From: Marmoricola endophyticus
GTDB lineage: Bacteria > Actinomycetota > Actinomycetes > Propionibacteriales > Nocardioidaceae
DNA: 64,000 nucleotides
Assembly: GCF_014644415.1 (NCBI RefSeq)
Contig: NZ_BMKQ01000001.1
Location: 794,763 to 858,762 of the forward strand
Direction of reading: 5' to 3'
Each line of letters starts with the position of its first letter. Positions within the stretch are counted from its first letter, which is position 1. A program made the position numbers and the translations under genes. Below, in pieces: positions 1-9,224 of this stretch. The notes under the pieces were generated by a model, which searched no databases, had not been told where the DNA came from, and saw nothing but the letters and a program-made list of their open reading frames with translations.

Positions 1-2
1 TC

Positions 3-410
3 CTCGCCGCCAAGCAGGCGGCGGGGCTGAGCTGGGCGCAGATCGCCGAGGCCCTGGGCCGGCCCAAGGAGTGGTCGACCTCCGCGCTGCTCGGGATGCA
101 CCCGATGCCTGCGGAGACGGCCGCGAAGGCCGGCTCGCTGCTCGACCTCTCCGCCGACGACGTGGCCCGGCTGCAGCGGATGCCGTACCGCACCCGTGAG
201 CCCGAGCTGGCCACGGACCCGACGATCTACCGCTTCCACGAGGCGCTGCAGGTCTACGGGCCGGCGCTGAAGGAGCTGATCCACGAGGAGTTCGGCGACG
301 GGATCATGAGCGCCATCAACTTCCGGCTCAGCGTCGAGCGGCACCCGGACCCGGGCGGCGACCGTGTGGTCGTCACCTTCGACGGGAAGTTCCTCGACTA
401 CGCCTGGTGA
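3..410 (+). CDS. cynS: Cyanate hydratase (cyanase), 5' end missing
   Basis: The gene is open from the window edge in frame 3, so the N-terminus lies outside. Cyanase decomposes cyanate with bicarbonate to ammonia and CO2 in the cytoplasm as a homodecamer. The visible part has the end of the helical N-terminal domain (LSWAQIAEALG) and the complete C-terminal catalytic domain. YRFHEAL carries the Arg and Glu, and GIMSAINF the Ser, of the Arg/Glu/Ser active site known from the E. coli enzyme. The C-terminus DGKFLDYAW is typical of the family. Its last 13 bases overlap the convergent methyltransferase gene. The identification is firm; only the start is missing. Confidence 0.95.
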   Translation, partial: LAAKQAAGLSWAQIAEALGRPKEWSTSALLGMHPMPAETAAKAGSLLDLSADDVARLQRMPYRTREPELATDPTIYRFHEALQVYGPALKELIHEEFGDGIMSAINFRLSVERHPDPGGDRVVVTFDGKFLDYAW

Positions 411-1168
411 GGCTGCTCGGCGCGGACCGCCGTGTGCAGTCTCACCTCGCGCTGCACGAGGACCGGGTCGGGGAGCAGCGCCCGGATCCGCGCCAGGGCG
501 GCGGCGCGCTCGTCCTCGGGGAGCACGATGAAGGCCGAGACCGTCGAGAGGTGGCCGAGGAGGTCGTCGGCGGAGAGCTCGTACTCCTCGGTGAGGTCGT
601 GCTCGCGGACGTCGGTGAACAGCGGTGAGCCCCGCAGCTCGTCCGCCGGCCACGAGGTCGCGCCGTCGGCGGTCCGGGTGCGGGAGGTGTTCTCGTCGCC
701 GAGGTCGCTGCGGCGTACGGCCATCACCCGCGCGTCGAGGTCCGCGTCGGCGATGCTGATCGGACCGCCCAGGCAGGCGAACACCCCTCCCGGGACGAGC
801 AGCTGCGCAGCGCGCGTCCACCGGGTGTCCGGATCGGTCCAGTGGAAGGCGGCCGCGGCGTACACCAGGTCGACGGGCTCGGCGGAGAGCTGCTCGAACG
901 TCGACTCCTCGACGCTGACCGGCAGACCCCACGTCGTGCGTCGCAGCACCGCGGCCATCGCCGGGTCGGGCTCGACGGCCAGGACCGCGATCCCCCGGCC
1001 GGCGACCGCACGGGTGGCCTTGCCGGTACCGGCGCCGACCTCGATCGCCGAGCGGGGACCACGGGCGAGCAGCAGGTCGACGACGTCCTCGCCGTAGCCG
1101 GGACGGAACCGCTCGTACCGCTCCGCGACCGGGCCGAAGCTCAGACCGCGGGGTGAGGGCGTGGCCAC
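398..1168 (-). CDS. Class I SAM-dependent methyltransferase
   Basis: A 256-aa cytoplasmic protein with a Rossmann-type SAM fold. Motif I is EVGAGTGKAT (about residues 43-52), followed by the acidic loop VLAVEPDP that would bind the ribose and the later segment VDLVYAAAAFHWTD. This is the pattern of the broad UbiE/methyltransferase-11 group; the substrate cannot be told from sequence. The GTG start at 1168 is preceded by a -10-like TAGGCT with a 6-nt gap and no Shine-Dalgarno, so the message is probably leaderless. It diverges from the photolyase-like gene and converges on cynS. Confidence 0.85.
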   Translation of the reverse strand: MATPSPRGLSFGPVAERYERFRPGYGEDVVDLLLARGPRSAIEVGAGTGKATRAVAGRGIAVLAVEPDPAMAAVLRRTTWGLPVSVEESTFEQLSAEPVDLVYAAAAFHWTDPDTRWTRAAQLLVPGGVFACLGGPISIADADLDARVMAVRRSDLGDENTSRTRTADGATSWPADELRGSPLFTDVREHDLTEEYELSADDLLGHLSTVSAFIVLPEDERAAALARIRALLPDPVLVQREVRLHTAVRAEQPHQA

Positions 1169-1174
1169 AACCGG

Positions 1175-1184
1175 AGCCTAGGGT
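1175..1184. promoter_or_regulatory. Overlapping divergent -10 boxes
   Basis: The ten bases AGCCTAGGGT hold TAGGGT for the plus-strand gene starting at 1192 (7-nt gap) and TAGGCT for the minus-strand gene starting at 1168 (6-nt gap). The two hexamers share the TA at 1179-1180. Neither start has a Shine-Dalgarno. The same layout recurs at 60340-60349. Confidence 0.6.
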
Positions 1185-1191
1185 CGAGCGG

Positions 1192-2673
1192 GTGAGTCGT
1201 CACGTGCGCCTGGTCTACCCCCACCAGCTCTTCGCGGCGCACCTGGAGGCGCCGCGGGGCACCCGCTTCGTGCTGGTGGAGGACGACCTGTTCTTCCGCC
1301 AGTACGCCTTCCACACCCAGAAGCTGGTGCTGCACCGGGCCTCGATGCGCCGCTTCGTCGACCGGCTGCGCGCGGCGTCGTACGACGTCGACGTGATCGA
1401 GACCGACGGCCGCTCCCCCAGCGGCAAGCGGCTGGCGGAGGTGGTCGCGGACCTGCGCCCCGACCGGGTCAGCGTGTACGACGTGTGCGACGACTGGCTC
1501 TCGCAGGGGTGCTCGGCCTCGCTGTCCGACGCCGGCTACGAGCTGCGCGCCGAGGACGTGCTCGACTCGCCCAACTGGATCTGCACCCGCGCCGAGATCC
1601 GCGACTGGTTCGGCGAGCACCCGGCACGGATGCAGCACTTCTACTCCTGGCAGCGCCAGCGGCTCGACGTGCTCGTGGAAGGTACAGGGCAGCAGCCGGT
1701 CGGCGGGCAGTGGTCCTTCGACACCGAGAACCGCAAGAAGCTGCCGAAGGACCACCCGGTCCCCTCGCCGACCTGGCCCGACCGCGCGCCCGAGGTCACC
1801 GACGCGATCGACTGGGTGCGCGAGCGCTTCCCCGGCAACCCCGGCGACGCGACGGCGTTCCACTGGCCGACCTCGCACGAGGAGGCGGAGTCGTCGTACG
1901 CGCAGTTCCTCGACGAGCGCTTCGCGCAGTTCGGGCCGTACGAGGACGCGATCGCCGCCGACCAGTCGTTCCTCTTCCACGCGGCGATCACGCCGGGGCT
2001 CAACATCGGGCTGCTCGACCCGCGCGACGTGCTGGCCGGCGCGCTGGACGCCTCCGAGGACGTCGACCTGCCGTCGCTGGAGGGGTTCGTGCGCCAGGTG
2101 ATCGGCTGGCGCGAGTACATGCGGGCGACGTACTTCCTCTACGGCCGCCGGATGCGGACGACCAACCACCTCGGCCACACCGCCGCGCTGGACGAGGGCT
2201 GGTGGACCGCCGAGACCGGTCTGGCTCCCGTGGACCGCGTCGTCGAGCGGGTGCTCGAGCACGGCTACGCCCACCACATCGAGCGGCTGATGGTGCTCGG
2301 CAACGCGATGTGCCTGACGCGCACCGACCCCGACGCGGTCTACGAGTGGTTCATGGAGATGTTCGTCGACGCCTACGACTGGGTGATGGTGCCGAACGTG
2401 TACGCGATGAGCCAGTTCGCCGCCGGCGAGGCGATCACGACGAAGCCGTACGTCTCGGGCTCGAACTACCTGCGCAAGATGTCGGACTTCGGCTCGGCCC
2501 TCGACGACGGCGACTGGCAGGAGGCGTGGGACGGGCTGTACTGGACCTTCGTCCGCGACCACCGCGAGGTCTTCGAGGGCAACGGGCGCTCGCCGTTCAT
2601 CGTGCGGCAGTACGACGCCATGGATGCCGCCACCAAGGCCGCGCACACCAAAGCGGCGGGTCGCTGGCTGTAG
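1192..2673 (+). CDS. Cryptochrome/photolyase-related protein (DPRP/PhrB group) lacking Fe-S cysteines
   Basis: A 493-aa protein of the deoxyribodipyrimidine photolyase-related family, the group of prokaryotic (6-4) photolyases and cryptochromes such as Agrobacterium PhrB, which bind FAD. Recognisable parts are the N-terminal RLVYPHQLF, the region HHIERLMVLGNAMCLT, and the C-terminal KPYVSGSNYLRKMSDF. In PhrB the segment after MSD carries CxxC plus a further Cys that bind a 4Fe-4S cluster; here it reads MSDFGSALDDGDWQEAW with no cysteine. I chose the GTG at 1192 because a -10-like TAGGGT lies 7 nt upstream. An in-frame ATG at 1153 would overlap the divergent gene. Confidence 0.85.
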   Translation: MSRHVRLVYPHQLFAAHLEAPRGTRFVLVEDDLFFRQYAFHTQKLVLHRASMRRFVDRLRAASYDVDVIETDGRSPSGKRLAEVVADLRPDRVSVYDVCDDWLSQGCSASLSDAGYELRAEDVLDSPNWICTRAEIRDWFGEHPARMQHFYSWQRQRLDVLVEGTGQQPVGGQWSFDTENRKKLPKDHPVPSPTWPDRAPEVTDAIDWVRERFPGNPGDATAFHWPTSHEEAESSYAQFLDERFAQFGPYEDAIAADQSFLFHAAITPGLNIGLLDPRDVLAGALDASEDVDLPSLEGFVRQVIGWREYMRATYFLYGRRMRTTNHLGHTAALDEGWWTAETGLAPVDRVVERVLEHGYAHHIERLMVLGNAMCLTRTDPDAVYEWFMEMFVDAYDWVMVPNVYAMSQFAAGEAITTKPYVSGSNYLRKMSDFGSALDDGDWQEAWDGLYWTFVRDHREVFEGNGRSPFIVRQYDAMDAATKAAHTKAAGRWL

Positions 2674-2688
2674 CGCCATACTCGGCAC

Positions 2689-3051
2689 GTGACGTACGAC
2701 ATCGCCGTCTGGGTGCCCAGTCGACCCGGGCGCCCCTCGGACCGCGAGGCCACCGCGGACTTCGAGCGACGCGTCGAGGCCAGCGAGGAGCGCTACCTGG
2801 CACGGCGGCCTCCGGCGCCGCAGCTGGCGCGTGTCGCTGACCTGCTGGAAGCACGGTTCGACGGGCCCGAGCCGCCGTGGGAAGAGCTGCGCGGTGAGCT
2901 CGACGGAGACTCCCTCTACGTGACGATCGGTGGTCTGGGCGGTCACGAGGGCCCTGAGGTCGAGCGCTACCTCTCCCAGATCGCCGCGGACGTCGGCGTC
3001 GTCGTCTACAGCCCGCTGGGCGAGTCGGTGGTCGCCGCACCGCTGACCTGA
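2689..3051 (+). CDS. Conserved hypothetical protein, 120 aa
   Basis: A small soluble protein starting MTYDIAVWVPSRPGRPSD. It looks like an alpha/beta fold with hydrophobic strands at both ends (YDIAVWV and VGVVVYSP), a charged helix around residues 20-60, and no signal peptide or cysteines. I do not recognise a named domain. The GTG start lies 15 nt after the photolyase-like gene with CATACT 6 nt upstream, so it may be co-transcribed or leaderless. It is followed by a hairpin element. Function unknown. Confidence 0.6.
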   Translation: MTYDIAVWVPSRPGRPSDREATADFERRVEASEERYLARRPPAPQLARVADLLEARFDGPEPPWEELRGELDGDSLYVTIGGLGGHEGPEVERYLSQIAADVGVVVYSPLGESVVAAPLT

Positions 3052-3056
3052 TCCTG

Positions 3057-3171
3057 CCCACGACGAACCAGCACTTCCCACGACGTACCCCTCGTGGGGA
3101 GTGCTGTTCCACCGTGGGAGGCGGACGTCGTCGTCCGGTTTGTCGCGGTCATTCCTGCATACCGTGGGGAA
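3057..3171. repeat. Composite hairpin element, copy 1
   Basis: A 14-bp stem (3070-3083 with 3092-3105, one G-T pair, 8-base loop) sits inside a 6-bp outer stem (CCCACG at 3057, CGTGGG at 3113). An 18-base tail at 3154-3171, CCTGCATACCGTGGGGAA, follows. The tail is identical to 53603-53620, which also follows a long hairpin of related sequence (CACTTCCCACG). The distance from hairpin to tail is about the same in both. The minus-strand gene ending at 3149 takes its last codons and stop region from this element. Both copies lie between convergent genes, so termination is one possible role. Confidence 0.65.
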
Positions 3172-3544
3172 GCCGCACCAGCCGCGCCAGCAGGTCGGCG
3201 AGGGTGGCGGCGGGGTCGGCGGTGAGGCCGCCGTGGACCGGGCCGGGCTGGAGGACGGTGGACCGCGGCGCCTTGAGGAAGCCGAACCGGGTGCCGAGGT
3301 CGTCGGCGGCGACGCCGCCGAGGGCCGCGTCGCCCCGGCACACGCCGGCGACGAACTCCAGGCCCGCGCAGACCGTGTCGACGTCGAGCGAGGGTGCGAA
3401 CGACGCCAGCCGCTCGCGCGAGACGTCCCAGGCGACGTCGAGGAAGTCGGCGCGCTGGCAGTAGACGACCACCCCGACGTTGAGGAACTCCTCGCGCTCG
3501 ACGCGCGGCACGCAGCGCAGGACGGCGTACTGGTACGGGTTCAC
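3149..3544 (-). CDS. DUF3037 family protein
   Basis: A 131-aa protein, NPYQYAVLRCVPRVEREEFLNVGVV at the N-terminus, matching DUF3037. Members are often encoded next to HipA-like kinases, as here. The GTG start overlaps the TGA of the kinase gene by 4 bp (GTGA), so translation is likely coupled. The last residues LPHGMQE are read from the repeated 18-base tail of the hairpin element at 3154-3171, suggesting the C-terminus was modified by that insertion. Molecular function is unknown. Confidence 0.85.
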   Translation of the reverse strand: MNPYQYAVLRCVPRVEREEFLNVGVVVYCQRADFLDVAWDVSRERLASFAPSLDVDTVCAGLEFVAGVCRGDAALGGVAADDLGTRFGFLKAPRSTVLQPGPVHGGLTADPAATLADLLARLVRLPHGMQE

Positions 3545-4311
3545 CGCGCGCTCCCCGGCAACCACGTGCGGCCTCCGTCGCGCCGTGCGCGCAGGAAGTC
3601 GACGTACGCCGTGCGCAGCGCCGCGGCGTCCTCGGCCCCGGGCACCGGGACCAGCCACTCGTCGGGGACGTCCGCCACCGCGGTCTCCAGCACCTCGTCG
3701 GTGACGACCCCCGCGAGCGCGTCGTCGAGCGCCGCGGCCGAGGCCGTCCAGCGCGACAGCACGTGCGCGGAGGCGTCCCACGGCTGCACGGCGAAACGCT
3801 CCGGCGAGGTGAGGCCGCCGGCCCACCCGTGGTGGAAGTACAGCGAGGCGCCGTGGTCGATCAGCCAGGGCCGGCCGTGCCAGACGAGGAGGTTCGGGTT
3901 GCGCCAGGAGCGGTCGACGTTCGCGACGAAGGCGTCCAGCCACAGCACCCGGCCGGCCCACTCGGGGTCCACGTCGACGGACGTGTCGAACCCGAACGAC
4001 CCCGGCAGGAAGTCCACGCCGAGGTTGGCGCCCAGGCTCGCCGTGAGCAGGTCCTGGACCTCCTCGTCGGCCTCGTAGCGCGCGATCGCCTCCTCCAGCT
4101 CGACGACCACCAGCCGCGGCGTGTCCAGCCCCAGCGCACGCGCCAGCCCGGCGACCACGACCTCGGCGACCAGCACGTTCAGCCCCTGGCCGGCGCCCCG
4201 GAACTTCGCGACGTACGTCCCCAGGTCGTCGGCCTCGACGATCCCCGGCAGCGAGCCGCCCTCGCGCAGCGGCGCGACGAACCGCGTGGCGCGGACGCTC
4301 TGCAGGCTCAT
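3541..4311 (-). CDS. HipA-like kinase family protein
   Basis: A 256-aa protein of the short HipA-like kinase family, related to the kinase domain of the HipA Ser/Thr toxin kinase but without its N-terminal subdomain. The core LDAFVANVDRSWRNPNLL followed by WLIDHGASL corresponds to the HipA catalytic loop (N-x-D-x4-N-P-N) and the metal-binding Asp. No HipB-type DNA-binding partner is adjacent. It overlaps ppk2 by 4 bp (ATGA) upstream and the DUF3037 gene by 4 bp downstream, so all three are probably made together. Whether it phosphorylates a protein is not known. Confidence 0.8.
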   Translation of the reverse strand: MSLQSVRATRFVAPLREGGSLPGIVEADDLGTYVAKFRGAGQGLNVLVAEVVVAGLARALGLDTPRLVVVELEEAIARYEADEEVQDLLTASLGANLGVDFLPGSFGFDTSVDVDPEWAGRVLWLDAFVANVDRSWRNPNLLVWHGRPWLIDHGASLYFHHGWAGGLTSPERFAVQPWDASAHVLSRWTASAAALDDALAGVVTDEVLETAVADVPDEWLVPVPGAEDAAALRTAYVDFLRARRDGGRTWLPGSAR

Positions 4312-5180
4312 CCGGGCGGCGTCTCGTCGAGGAGTCGCTGCCGCTGCTCGTCGACGTCGTAGTCGGGCTCGGGCCAGGACAGGTCCATGCCCCGCAGCGT
4401 CTCGAGCAGCAGCGAGCCGATCGCCCAGTTGCGGTACCACTTGCGGTCCGACGGGACCACGTACCACGGCGCCACGCCGGTGTGGCAGCGCTCCAGCGCG
4501 ATCTCGTACGCCTCGCGGTACGCCGGCCAGAGCGCCCGCTCGTCGACGTCACCGGGATTGAACTTCCACTGCTTGGTGGGGTCGTCGAGCCGGGCCAGCA
4601 GCCGCTCGCGCTGCTTGTCGGCGCTGATGTGCAGCATGCACTTGAGGATCGTGACGCCCTCGGCAGCGAGCCCGGCCTCGAAGTCGTTGATCGCGTCGTA
4701 ACGGCGCTCGATCTCCTCCGCGGGCGCCAGCGAGCGGACCCGTCCGATCAGCACGTCCTCGTAGTGCGAGCGGTCGAAGACGCCGACCTTGCCCGCGGGC
4801 GGCACCTCCTTCTCGATGCGCCAGAGGAAGTCGTGGGCGCGCTCCTCGTCGGTCGGCGCCTTGAAGCTGTGGATCCGCAGCCCGTTGGGGTCGAACAGCC
4901 CGGCGGTGTGCTTGAGGACACCGCCCTTGCCGGAGGTGTCCATCCCCTGCAGCACCAGCAGGATCCGCCGACCGTCCTCGACGTACCCGCCGGCGTAGAG
5001 CCGCTCCTGCAGGTCGAACAGCTCCTCCCCCATCGCGGGGAGCGCCTTCTTGCCGTCCTTCTTCTTGCCGTCGAAGCCCGGCTTGCCGTGCGGGTCGATC
5101 GCGCGGAGGTCGACCGGACCGCCGGGCAGGCGGAGCAGGTCGGAGATCGGACCGGAGGGTTGGACTGCAGCGGCGGCCAT
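4308..5180 (-). CDS. ppk2: PPK2-family polyphosphate:nucleotide phosphotransferase
   Basis: A 290-aa PPK2 enzyme, which moves phosphate between polyphosphate and nucleoside di- or monophosphates in the cytoplasm. Walker A is GMDTSGKGG (residues 79-87) and Walker B is VFDRSHYEDVL (134-144). The lid region with KQRERLLARLDDPTKQWKF follows. The length is that of single-domain PPK2. The ATG at 5180 has TATCCT 6 nt upstream, consistent with a leaderless message. It heads the operon ppk2, HipA-like kinase, DUF3037. Whether it makes ADP or ATP (class I, II or III) cannot be fixed by eye. Confidence 0.93.
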   Translation of the reverse strand: MAAAAVQPSGPISDLLRLPGGPVDLRAIDPHGKPGFDGKKKDGKKALPAMGEELFDLQERLYAGGYVEDGRRILLVLQGMDTSGKGGVLKHTAGLFDPNGLRIHSFKAPTDEERAHDFLWRIEKEVPPAGKVGVFDRSHYEDVLIGRVRSLAPAEEIERRYDAINDFEAGLAAEGVTILKCMLHISADKQRERLLARLDDPTKQWKFNPGDVDERALWPAYREAYEIALERCHTGVAPWYVVPSDRKWYRNWAIGSLLLETLRGMDLSWPEPDYDVDEQRQRLLDETPPG

Positions 5181-5197
5181 GGGGTGAGGATAGGAGG

Positions 5198-5887
5198 ATG
5201 TGGGTCCTCCTCGCCGTCGCGGTCATCGTCGTGGGGTTCGCCCTGCGCCTCAACGCTCTCGTGGTGGTGACCGTCTCGGGCATCGTCGCCGGACTGGTCG
5301 CCGGGCTCGGACCGGTGGAGATCGTCGAGGCCTTCGGCTCCGGCTTCGCCGGGTCTCGCTCGGTGACGGTGTTCATCTTCGTGCTGCCGGTGATCGGGCT
5401 GGTCGAGCGCTTCGGCCTGCAGCACCAGGCCCGGCGGCTGATCGGGCGCCTGGCCCGGCTGACCACCGGGCGGCTGCTGGCGTCGTACCTGCTGATCCGG
5501 CAGGCCACCGCCGCCCTCGGCCTGCTGGCCGTCGGCGGCCACGCCCAGGCGGTACGCCCGATCGTGGCGCCGATGTCGGAGGCCGCCGCCGAGCGGGCCC
5601 ACGGGGAGCTGACGCAGACCATGCGCGAGCGGATCCGCTCGTACGCCGCCAGCGCCGACAATGTGGGCGCGTTCTTCGGTGAGGACATCTTCGTCGCGGT
5701 CGGCTCGATCCTGCTGATCACCGGCTTCGTCGACACGACGTACGGGCTGAAGCTCGACGCCCTCGACGTCGCCGTGTGGGCGATCCCGAGCGCCGTCTGC
5801 GCGTTCGTCATCCACGGCTGGCGGATGGTGCGGCTCGACCGGCGACTGACCGCGATGGCCACCGCCGACCTGGGGGCGGGCCGATGA
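5198..5887 (+). CDS. DUF969 integral membrane protein
   Basis: A 229-aa membrane protein with about five hydrophobic segments (for example residues 2-30, 50-70, 95-115, 160-180 and 185-205). The sequence VVGFALRLNALVVVTVSGIVAGL is characteristic of DUF969. It always seems to be paired with a DUF979 gene, which follows with a 4-bp ATGA overlap. The pair probably forms one transporter. Association with 5-oxoproline metabolism has been proposed for such pairs elsewhere, but nothing here proves the substrate. The start ATG follows AGGAGG almost directly, and the gene diverges from ppk2 across only 17 bp. Confidence 0.85.
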   Translation: MWVLLAVAVIVVGFALRLNALVVVTVSGIVAGLVAGLGPVEIVEAFGSGFAGSRSVTVFIFVLPVIGLVERFGLQHQARRLIGRLARLTTGRLLASYLLIRQATAALGLLAVGGHAQAVRPIVAPMSEAAAERAHGELTQTMRERIRSYAASADNVGAFFGEDIFVAVGSILLITGFVDTTYGLKLDALDVAVWAIPSAVCAFVIHGWRMVRLDRRLTAMATADLGAGR

Positions 5888-6858
5888 TCACCGCGGAGTT
5901 CGTCTACTGGCTGGTGGCCGCGTTCTTCGCCGCCGTCGCCGTCGTCCGGCTCACCGACGCAGGCGACCCGAAGCGGTACGGCAGCGCCGCGTTCTGGGCG
6001 CTGCTGGCCTTCGCCTTCGTCTACGGGACGTACGTCGCCGCCGGCACCGCCAGCGCCTTCGTCGAGGGGCTCGCGGTGCTGGCCGTGGTCGTGCTCGTCG
6101 CGCTCGGCTTCCCGAGCCGCGGGAGCGACACCACGACCGACGACGAGGCCCGCGAGAGCCTCGCGCGGCGCTACGGCAACCGGCTCTTCGTCCCGGCGCT
6201 GGTGATCCCGCTGGTCGCCGTGATCTTCGGGTCCGCCCTCAAGCTGGTCGACGTCGGCGGGCAGCCGCTGCTGGCGGAGGGCTCGGAGACCGTGATCGGG
6301 CTCGGTGTCGCCGCGGTGGTGGCCCTGGGCGTCGGCATGGCGATGTTCCGGGTGCCGAACCCGGTCACGCCGCTGCGCGAGGGCAGCCGGTTGCTGGGGC
6401 AGATCGGGTGGGCGGCGGTCCTGCCGCAGTTCCTCGCCACGCTCGGCCTGCTGTTCACCACGGCCGGTGTCGGCACCGCCGTCGGGCGGATCACCGACGC
6501 GGTCCTGCCCGACCACGTGCTGCTGCTCAGCGTGGTCGTCTACTGCCTGGGTATGGCGGTGTTCACGATCATCATGGGCAACGCGTTCGCCGCGTTCCCC
6601 GTGATGACGGCCGCGGTCGGCTGGCCGGTCCTCGTGCAGGCGTACGACGGCAACCCCGCGGCCGTCTTCGCGATCGGCATGCTGGCGGGGTTCTGCGGCA
6701 CGCTGGTCACGCCGATGGCCGCGAACTTCAACCTCGTCCCGGCGGCGCTGCTCGAGCTCAAGGACACCTACGGCCCGATCAAGGCGCAGCTGCCCTCGGC
6801 GGCGCTGCTGTGGGTGGCCAACGTCGTGATCATGTACGCCTTCGCCTTCCCCCACTGA
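5884..6858 (+). CDS. DUF979 integral membrane protein (permease-like)
   Basis: A 324-aa protein with about nine hydrophobic helices. The C-terminal half has gate-like motifs, GNAFAAFPVMTAAVG and GFCGTLVTPMAANFNLVPAALL, typical of DUF979 and resembling secondary transporters. It starts with ATG overlapping the DUF969 stop (ATGA), so the two subunits should be made in equal amounts. The next gene, DUF2891, begins 11 bp downstream. Transport substrate unknown. Confidence 0.85.
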   Translation: MITAEFVYWLVAAFFAAVAVVRLTDAGDPKRYGSAAFWALLAFAFVYGTYVAAGTASAFVEGLAVLAVVVLVALGFPSRGSDTTTDDEARESLARRYGNRLFVPALVIPLVAVIFGSALKLVDVGGQPLLAEGSETVIGLGVAAVVALGVGMAMFRVPNPVTPLREGSRLLGQIGWAAVLPQFLATLGLLFTTAGVGTAVGRITDAVLPDHVLLLSVVVYCLGMAVFTIIMGNAFAAFPVMTAAVGWPVLVQAYDGNPAAVFAIGMLAGFCGTLVTPMAANFNLVPAALLELKDTYGPIKAQLPSAALLWVANVVIMYAFAFPH

Positions 6859-6869
6859 GGAGCCCGTCG

Positions 6870-7834
6870 ATGACCGACACCCGCGAGCAGACCTGGGCAC
6901 GCACCGTGCACACGGTGCTCACCACGCCCTACCCGTACGCGACCCAGCACGTCTCGCTGTCCGCCGACGACGTCGACGTCACGCCGTCGCGGCTGCACCC
7001 CGCGTTCCACGGCAGCTTCGACTGGCACTCGTCGGTGCACATGGTCTGGTCGGGCCTCACGCTGCTGGCCGAGGGCGTCGAGGACCCTGCCCTGGAGGCG
7101 CTGCTCGAGGAGCGCCTGACGGCGTCGCACGTGGCGGCGGAGGCGGCGTACCTGCGGCAGCGACCGAGCTTCGAGCGCCCCTACGGCTGGGCGTGGGCCG
7201 CACGGCTGACCGCGACCTGCGCCGTCACCGGCCGGTGGGCCGACGAGACCGCACCCCTGCTCGACGCGGTCGCGGACCTCGCCCGCGCCTGGCTGCCCAC
7301 GCTGGGCACGCCGAACCGGTCCGGCGAGCACGCGAACCTCGCGTTCGCGCTCACGCTGCTGCACTCCTCCGCGCTGGACGTCGGGCGGGCTGACCTGGCC
7401 GACCTGGTCGAGGTGACCGCGCACCGGCTCTACGTCGACGACCGCGACGCGCCGGTGGCGTACGAGCCCGGCCCGTCGGACTTCCTCTCCCCGTCGCTGA
7501 CCGAGGCCGCGCTGGTGCACCGCGTGCTGGACGTCGAGGACTGGCTGGGACGGTTCCTCCCCAGGCTGGGCCTGCCGGACGACCCCCTGCTCACCGTGCC
7601 GCAGGTGAGCGACCCGACCGACGGCAAGGGTGCCCACCTGATCGGGCTGGCGCTGAGCCGATCCTGGCAGCTGCGCACGCTGGCGGACGTACTCCCCGAC
7701 GAGCGGAGCGCACGCGTCCTCGCCGCCGCCGACGAGCAGGAGGCGAGCGCGCTGGCCGCCGTCGACGAGGGCGACTTCATGGCGACGCACTGGCTGGTGT
7801 CGTTCGCGCTGCTCGCTGCTGGCGGGCTGGCGCG

Positions 7835-7838
<4 letters not shown>
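6870..7838 (+). CDS. DUF2891 family protein
   Basis: A 322-aa soluble protein matching DUF2891, whose members look like alpha-helical toroid enzymes. Visible markers are HPAFHGSFDWHSSVHMVW near residue 45 and the RPYGWAW and SGEHANLAFAL motifs, rich in His, Trp and Glu that could form an active site. It follows the DUF969/DUF979 transporter genes and overlaps malQ by GTGA. An enzyme acting on the transported compound is a reasonable guess. No activity is established. Confidence 0.85.
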
Positions 7839-9049
<1,211 letters not shown>

Positions 9050-9075
9050 CCGGTCGTACACGGCGGGCGGGTCGT

Positions 9076-9192
9076 GGTCTCGACGTCCTCCTTCGCTGGC
9101 TCTCAGTCGGGCTCGACCACCCCGGAGGCGGTCGAGCAGGAGCGCCAGCGCGATGCCCTGAGCCTGTCTCAGGGCATCGCGTCGAAACCACC
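9076..9192. repeat. Dispersed REP-like repeat, locus A
   Basis: An intergenic copy of the dispersed family bounded by GGTCTCGACG and GTCGAAACCACC, with the inner arm pair GGGCTCGACCACC / GGCGGTCGAGCAG. It fills most of the gap between malQ and ligC. Confidence 0.7.
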
Positions 9193-9212
9193 ACCGCGCC
9201 ACGCCCCGGACC

Positions 9213-9218
9213 TAGGCT
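9213..9218 (+). promoter_or_regulatory. -10 box of leaderless ligC
   Basis: TAGGCT lies 6 nt before the ATG of ligC, with no Shine-Dalgarno. The same TANNNT plus 6-8 nt arrangement precedes the starts at 10333, 16061, 28059, 31676, 48702 and 54942, and minus-strand starts at 5180, 48629, 54865 and 58948. Confidence 0.6.
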
Positions 9219-9224
9219 CGGGCC

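Noticed and set aside
1141..3081. Minus-strand open frame opposite the photolyase-like gene
   Set aside because: Shadow frame without motifs; the plus strand encodes a recognisable photolyase-family protein.
3541..4311. Classical HipBA toxin-antitoxin module
   Set aside because: No HipB-like helix-turn-helix gene adjoins; the partner is DUF3037 and the kinase is the short HipA-like form.
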